From the NCBI RefSeq assembly GCF_014203645.1, contig NZ_JACHJL010000022.1, positions 1 to 64,000 on the forward strand: a stretch of 64,000 bases of DNA. Direction: 5' to 3'. This stretch comes from Streptomyces zagrosensis (GTDB lineage: Bacteria > Actinomycetota > Actinomycetes > Streptomycetales > Streptomycetaceae). The translations under genes were made by a program, and so were the position numbers. Positions 62,113 to 64,000 of the stretch are shown piece by piece. Below the pieces are notes generated by a model that worked only from the letters and a program-made list of their open reading frames with translations, was not told the DNA's origin and searched no databases. Each line of letters begins with the position of its first letter. Within the stretch, counting starts at the first letter, position 1.

Positions 62113-62600
62113 CCCCCCAGCCCACCGGACAACTCATCCCCACACCGACGGGGCACGACCTGATCCTTACCCGCAGCTACCGCGCCCGCGCCGACGACGT
62201 GTGGGCAAGTGTCACCGAACCGGAGCGCACCGCCCGCTGGTTCGGCCCATGGCGCGGCCAGGCGGCAGCCGGCCGCACCATCGAGGTGCAGTTGGTGTTT
62301 GAGGAGTCGGCACCCTGGTGTCCACTGCGCATCGAAGCCTGCGAACCCCCACGCCGACTCGCCGTCTCCATGGAAGATGACACCGCATCCTGGTCGATAG
62401 AACTGCTGCTGACCGAGAACGACGGCACCACCGAACTCCAACTGATCCACCACCTCGCCCCCACGGAGCACCCCGGCCAAACCGGCCCCGGCTGGGAGTA
62501 CTACCTGGACATGCTCACCGCCGCACGCACAGGCGGACCACGACCTGACTTCAAGGACTACTACCCCGCGCAGAAGGCATACTTCGAATCCCTGGCCTGA
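62109..62600 (+). CDS. SRPBCC/AHSA1-domain protein
   Basis: A 163-residue protein with the START-like helix-grip fold: DLILTRSYRARADDVWASVT, then EPERTARWFGPWRGQAAAGR, FEESAPWCPLRIEACEPPRR and ELQLIHHLAPTEHPGQTGPG followed by WEYYLDMLTAARTG. Such proteins bind hydrophobic ligands or assist Hsp90. It is translationally coupled to the ArsR-type repressor before it, which is a very common pair in actinomycetes. Confidence 0.88.
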   Translation: MTPQPTGQLIPTPTGHDLILTRSYRARADDVWASVTEPERTARWFGPWRGQAAAGRTIEVQLVFEESAPWCPLRIEACEPPRRLAVSMEDDTASWSIELLLTENDGTTELQLIHHLAPTEHPGQTGPGWEYYLDMLTAARTGGPRPDFKDYYPAQKAYFESLA

Positions 62601-62633
62601 GCTTGCCCCGTAGGCGTACTTCTGTTCCCCCGA

Positions 62634-62660
62634 CCTCAAACGGCACCTCAAACGGCACCG
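62634..62660. repeat. 12-base tandem duplication
   Basis: CTCAAACGGCAC occurs twice in direct succession 30 bases after the SRPBCC stop. No role is evident. Confidence 0.6.
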
Positions 62661-62727
62661 CTCACCTGAAAGTTCGCCGAACGCGGAGGCAACCCTCGCC
62701 TAATCATGTGCTCCGACCAAGGTGCAC

Positions 62728-62874
62728 GTGACCACGACGAAGGCCGTTCAGGGCACGGCCCCGTACCCTAAGCGGCTGCGGGAGAAGTTCGAGGGCGTGA
62801 GCTGGCGGTTCAAGACGGGTGGGCGATGGCGGGAAGTGCCGACGGAGTTCGGCGCCTGGTCAACTCACGCGTGA
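62728..62874 (+). mobile_element. IS5-type transposase N-terminal remnant
   Basis: The frame YPKRLREKFEGVSWRFKTGG, then RWREVPTEFGAW follows the IS5 opening pattern (R-x-R-T-G-x-x-W-R-D/E-L/V-P-x-x-F-G-x-W). It is truncated after about 45 codons, at the edge of a minus-strand secreted-protein gene. A related fragment is at 63777. Confidence 0.6.
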
Positions 62875-63072
62875 ACCCGCTTGATACGAGCCGGCGTCCA
62901 GAAGTCGCGAACCTTCTGCGCATCGGCGGTCTGTATGCCGATTGTCACCCGTGGCATAGCCGCCGTGGTCGCGGGCTGGGCGTCGGCCGCCGTCGCAGTG
63001 GTCAGGGTCGCCGGGATCAGTATCATCGCGAGTAAAGCGGCCATAGCCGCTTTGTCGAACTGCACTCTTCAT
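62865..63072 (-). pseudogene. Secreted protein, signal peptide and N terminus only
   Basis: KAAMAALLAMILIPATLTTA with a following TAADAQPATTA is a clear Sec signal peptide. It leads to VTIGIQTADAQKVRDFWTPA, which resembles the propeptide start of Streptomyces trypsin-like secreted proteases (V-R-D-x-W-T-P). The ATG overlaps the 147-aa gene stop (ATGA at 63069), but the signal peptide is read from a GTG a few bases later in another frame, so a frameshift lies at the start. The gene is cut by the IS5 remnant. Confidence 0.5.
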
Positions 63073-63512
63073 TTGTTCCCCTCTGGATACCGAACCCCTT
63101 CGAGGATCGCAGTCAGCTCTGCCACCTTCTCGGTTACTGCTTCCAATTTCTCCGCGTCCTGGGACGTGTTAAGGCGGCGAAGTGCAGTTTCTGCTTCTTC
63201 GCTGTTGCCGTTGTGGTAGGTCGCATCGATGACTGTCGCGGAAGCTGTGCCGCGCCTGTAGACAGTGATGATGTCGTACTGGTCCGAGGGGAGGTCCACT
63301 GGGAGGTGGGCGAGACCGAGGCTGTCGAGCCTTCGGCTGATGGCCGAGCGGACGTGAACGCCGAGGCGTCCCTTCTCCTCCAAGTCTCGCAGCAGCCACA
63401 TGACGACGCGCGAAACACCGCCGTTGGCGGTGACCACGTGGCGGAGCGTGTCCCAGTCCTTCACCACTTCGGCGGCGTTGTCACCGGTCAAGTCGACGAT
63501 CGGAGCAGACAT
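63069..63512 (-). CDS. Uncharacterised 147-aa protein
   Basis: A complete gene with GGGGGAA before the ATG. Sequence: MSAPIVDLTGDNAAEVVKDW, then VVMWLLRDLEEKGRLGVHVR, YDIITVYRRGTASATVIDAT and a helical, glutamate-rich end (KLEAVTEKVAELTAILEG). It looks cytoplasmic with a mixed fold. Its stop overlaps the start of the secreted-protein gene, so the two were once coupled. Confidence 0.65.
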   Translation of the reverse strand: MSAPIVDLTGDNAAEVVKDWDTLRHVVTANGGVSRVVMWLLRDLEEKGRLGVHVRSAISRRLDSLGLAHLPVDLPSDQYDIITVYRRGTASATVIDATYHNGNSEEAETALRRLNTSQDAEKLEAVTEKVAELTAILEGVRYPEGNK

Positions 63513-63776
63513 GAGAATTCCCCCTGGTTAACTGCAAAGAAAAGTTATTCCTTGAAGTCATCCTTCTGGGTAGGTTCGCGTCCAGGGGTCGGTACCTTCA
63601 ACTGCCTTGACCTGCAAGAGGGGTAGGCATCGACTGTGACTACCGGCGCGGAAGTGTGCGGACTGGGGCCTGTGTGGGGTCGTGATCGCTTCCGGGTTCT
63701 GGTCCCGCGCGGGGGCAGGGCCTGGCAGGACACTGGGTGTAGCACGTAGCAACTCAGCGACGTGCAAGGGGAGTTC
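63513..63776. other. Intergenic stretch without a supported gene
   Basis: No gene is supported. It probably holds the promoter of the 147-aa gene. The right part abuts the next IS5 remnant. Confidence 0.3.
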
Positions 63777-64000
63777 ATCGAACCGTTCCTGCTGATAGGT
63801 GAGTACGGTCCGTACCCCGAGCGGCTGCGGGAGCGGTTCGAGGGGGGATCTGGCGGTGCCGCACCAGCAGCCGGTGGCGGGAGATGCCGGGCGAGTTCGG
63901 CCCGTGGCCGACGGTCTACGGCCGCTTCCGGGTCTGGCGGGACGCCGGCGTCTTTACCGCACTACTGAACGGCATGATCGCTGAGGCCGCCAACCGGAAG
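63777..64000 (+). mobile_element. IS5-type transposase N-terminal fragment running off the window
   Basis: PYPERLRERFEG is followed, after a shift near 63848, by WREMPGEFGPWPTVYGRFRV, then WRDAGVFTALLNGMIAEAAN. This is the N-terminal domain of an IS5-group transposase and is related to, but distinct from, the remnant at 62728. It continues past the window end, so completeness is unknown. Confidence 0.65.

Noticed and set aside
1..64000. CRISPR arrays
   Set aside because: No regularly spaced repeats of 25-40 bases were seen, and no cas genes.
1..64000. rRNA genes or a replication origin
   Set aside because: No rRNA-like sequence, dnaA or DnaA-box cluster was recognised.

Overview
The window reads as high-GC actinomycete DNA, almost certainly Streptomyces or a close relative. 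GTG starts are frequent, third codon positions are strongly GC, and several gene families are Streptomyces-specific. It looks like the accessory arm of a linear chromosome or a large linear plasmid: no ribosomal, tRNA-synthetase or other core operons are present, insertion-sequence remnants of five types occur, and many genes are broken.

Layout. (1) 0.6-10.6 kb, minus strand, intact: a compact operon herA - sbcD (Mre11-type) - sbcC (Rad50-type) - nurA, followed by a DEAD/DEAH helicase with helicase-associated (HA) repeats. This is the gene set of the archaeal end-resection operon, in an actinomycete. (2) 11.7-15.2 kb, minus strand, intact: three stop/start-overlapping genes encoding an excisionase-like HTH protein, a 704-aa protein in which I see a divergent B-family polymerase palm pattern, and a 240-aa HTH protein. 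A decayed protein with a similar palm pattern follows at 15.5-17.2 kb. Together these suggest a replication or end-maintenance module. (3) 18-31 kb: a PD-(D/E)XK-like protein, a TnsA-like protein without the usual acidic residues, a cut-off TnsB-like start, debris of a NucA/NucB toxin and of an RHS toxin, an M23 peptidase, an intact IMP dehydrogenase of the Tritrichomonas foetus-like clade, and a broken integrase pair. (4) 30.8-34.9 kb: a MazF-like toxin, quinone oxidoreductase, a frameshifted SigJ-type sigma factor and its FAD oxidoreductase partner.

(5) 35-45.4 kb: a graveyard bounded by two inverted IS1182-type remnants (35.09-35.85 and 40.27-41.00 kb). It holds pieces of a WD40 protein, an anti-sigma ATPase, MerR, a second TnsA and CoiA, plus tRNA-like sequences, an intact lipoprotein, a NUDIX hydrolase, an ISAs1 copy and an IS110 remnant. 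(6) 46-48.9 kb: a decayed plus-strand operon (beta-hydroxylase-like, nucleotidyltransferase, unknown, LOG-family, orotate phosphoribosyltransferase-like) that looks like a lost nucleotide-derived pathway. (7) 49.8-57.7 kb: SDR, HU-like protein, a truncated thioredoxin-reductase-like gene, a two-gene operon of a 529-aa unknown protein with a NUDIX hydrolase, a replication-relaxation remnant and a 299-aa unknown. (8) 58.3-62.6 kb: convergent FAD desaturase-type and polyprenyl synthase genes (terpenoid), then an ArsR-SRPBCC operon. (9) 62.7-64 kb: two IS5-type remnants around an intact small gene and a truncated secreted protein.

The left 15 kb has long uninterrupted frames, whereas lesions elsewhere are clustered and include true nonsense changes. 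Most frameshifts are therefore read as genuine decay, although single-base sequencing errors cannot be excluded for some (sigJ, merR, ISAs1).
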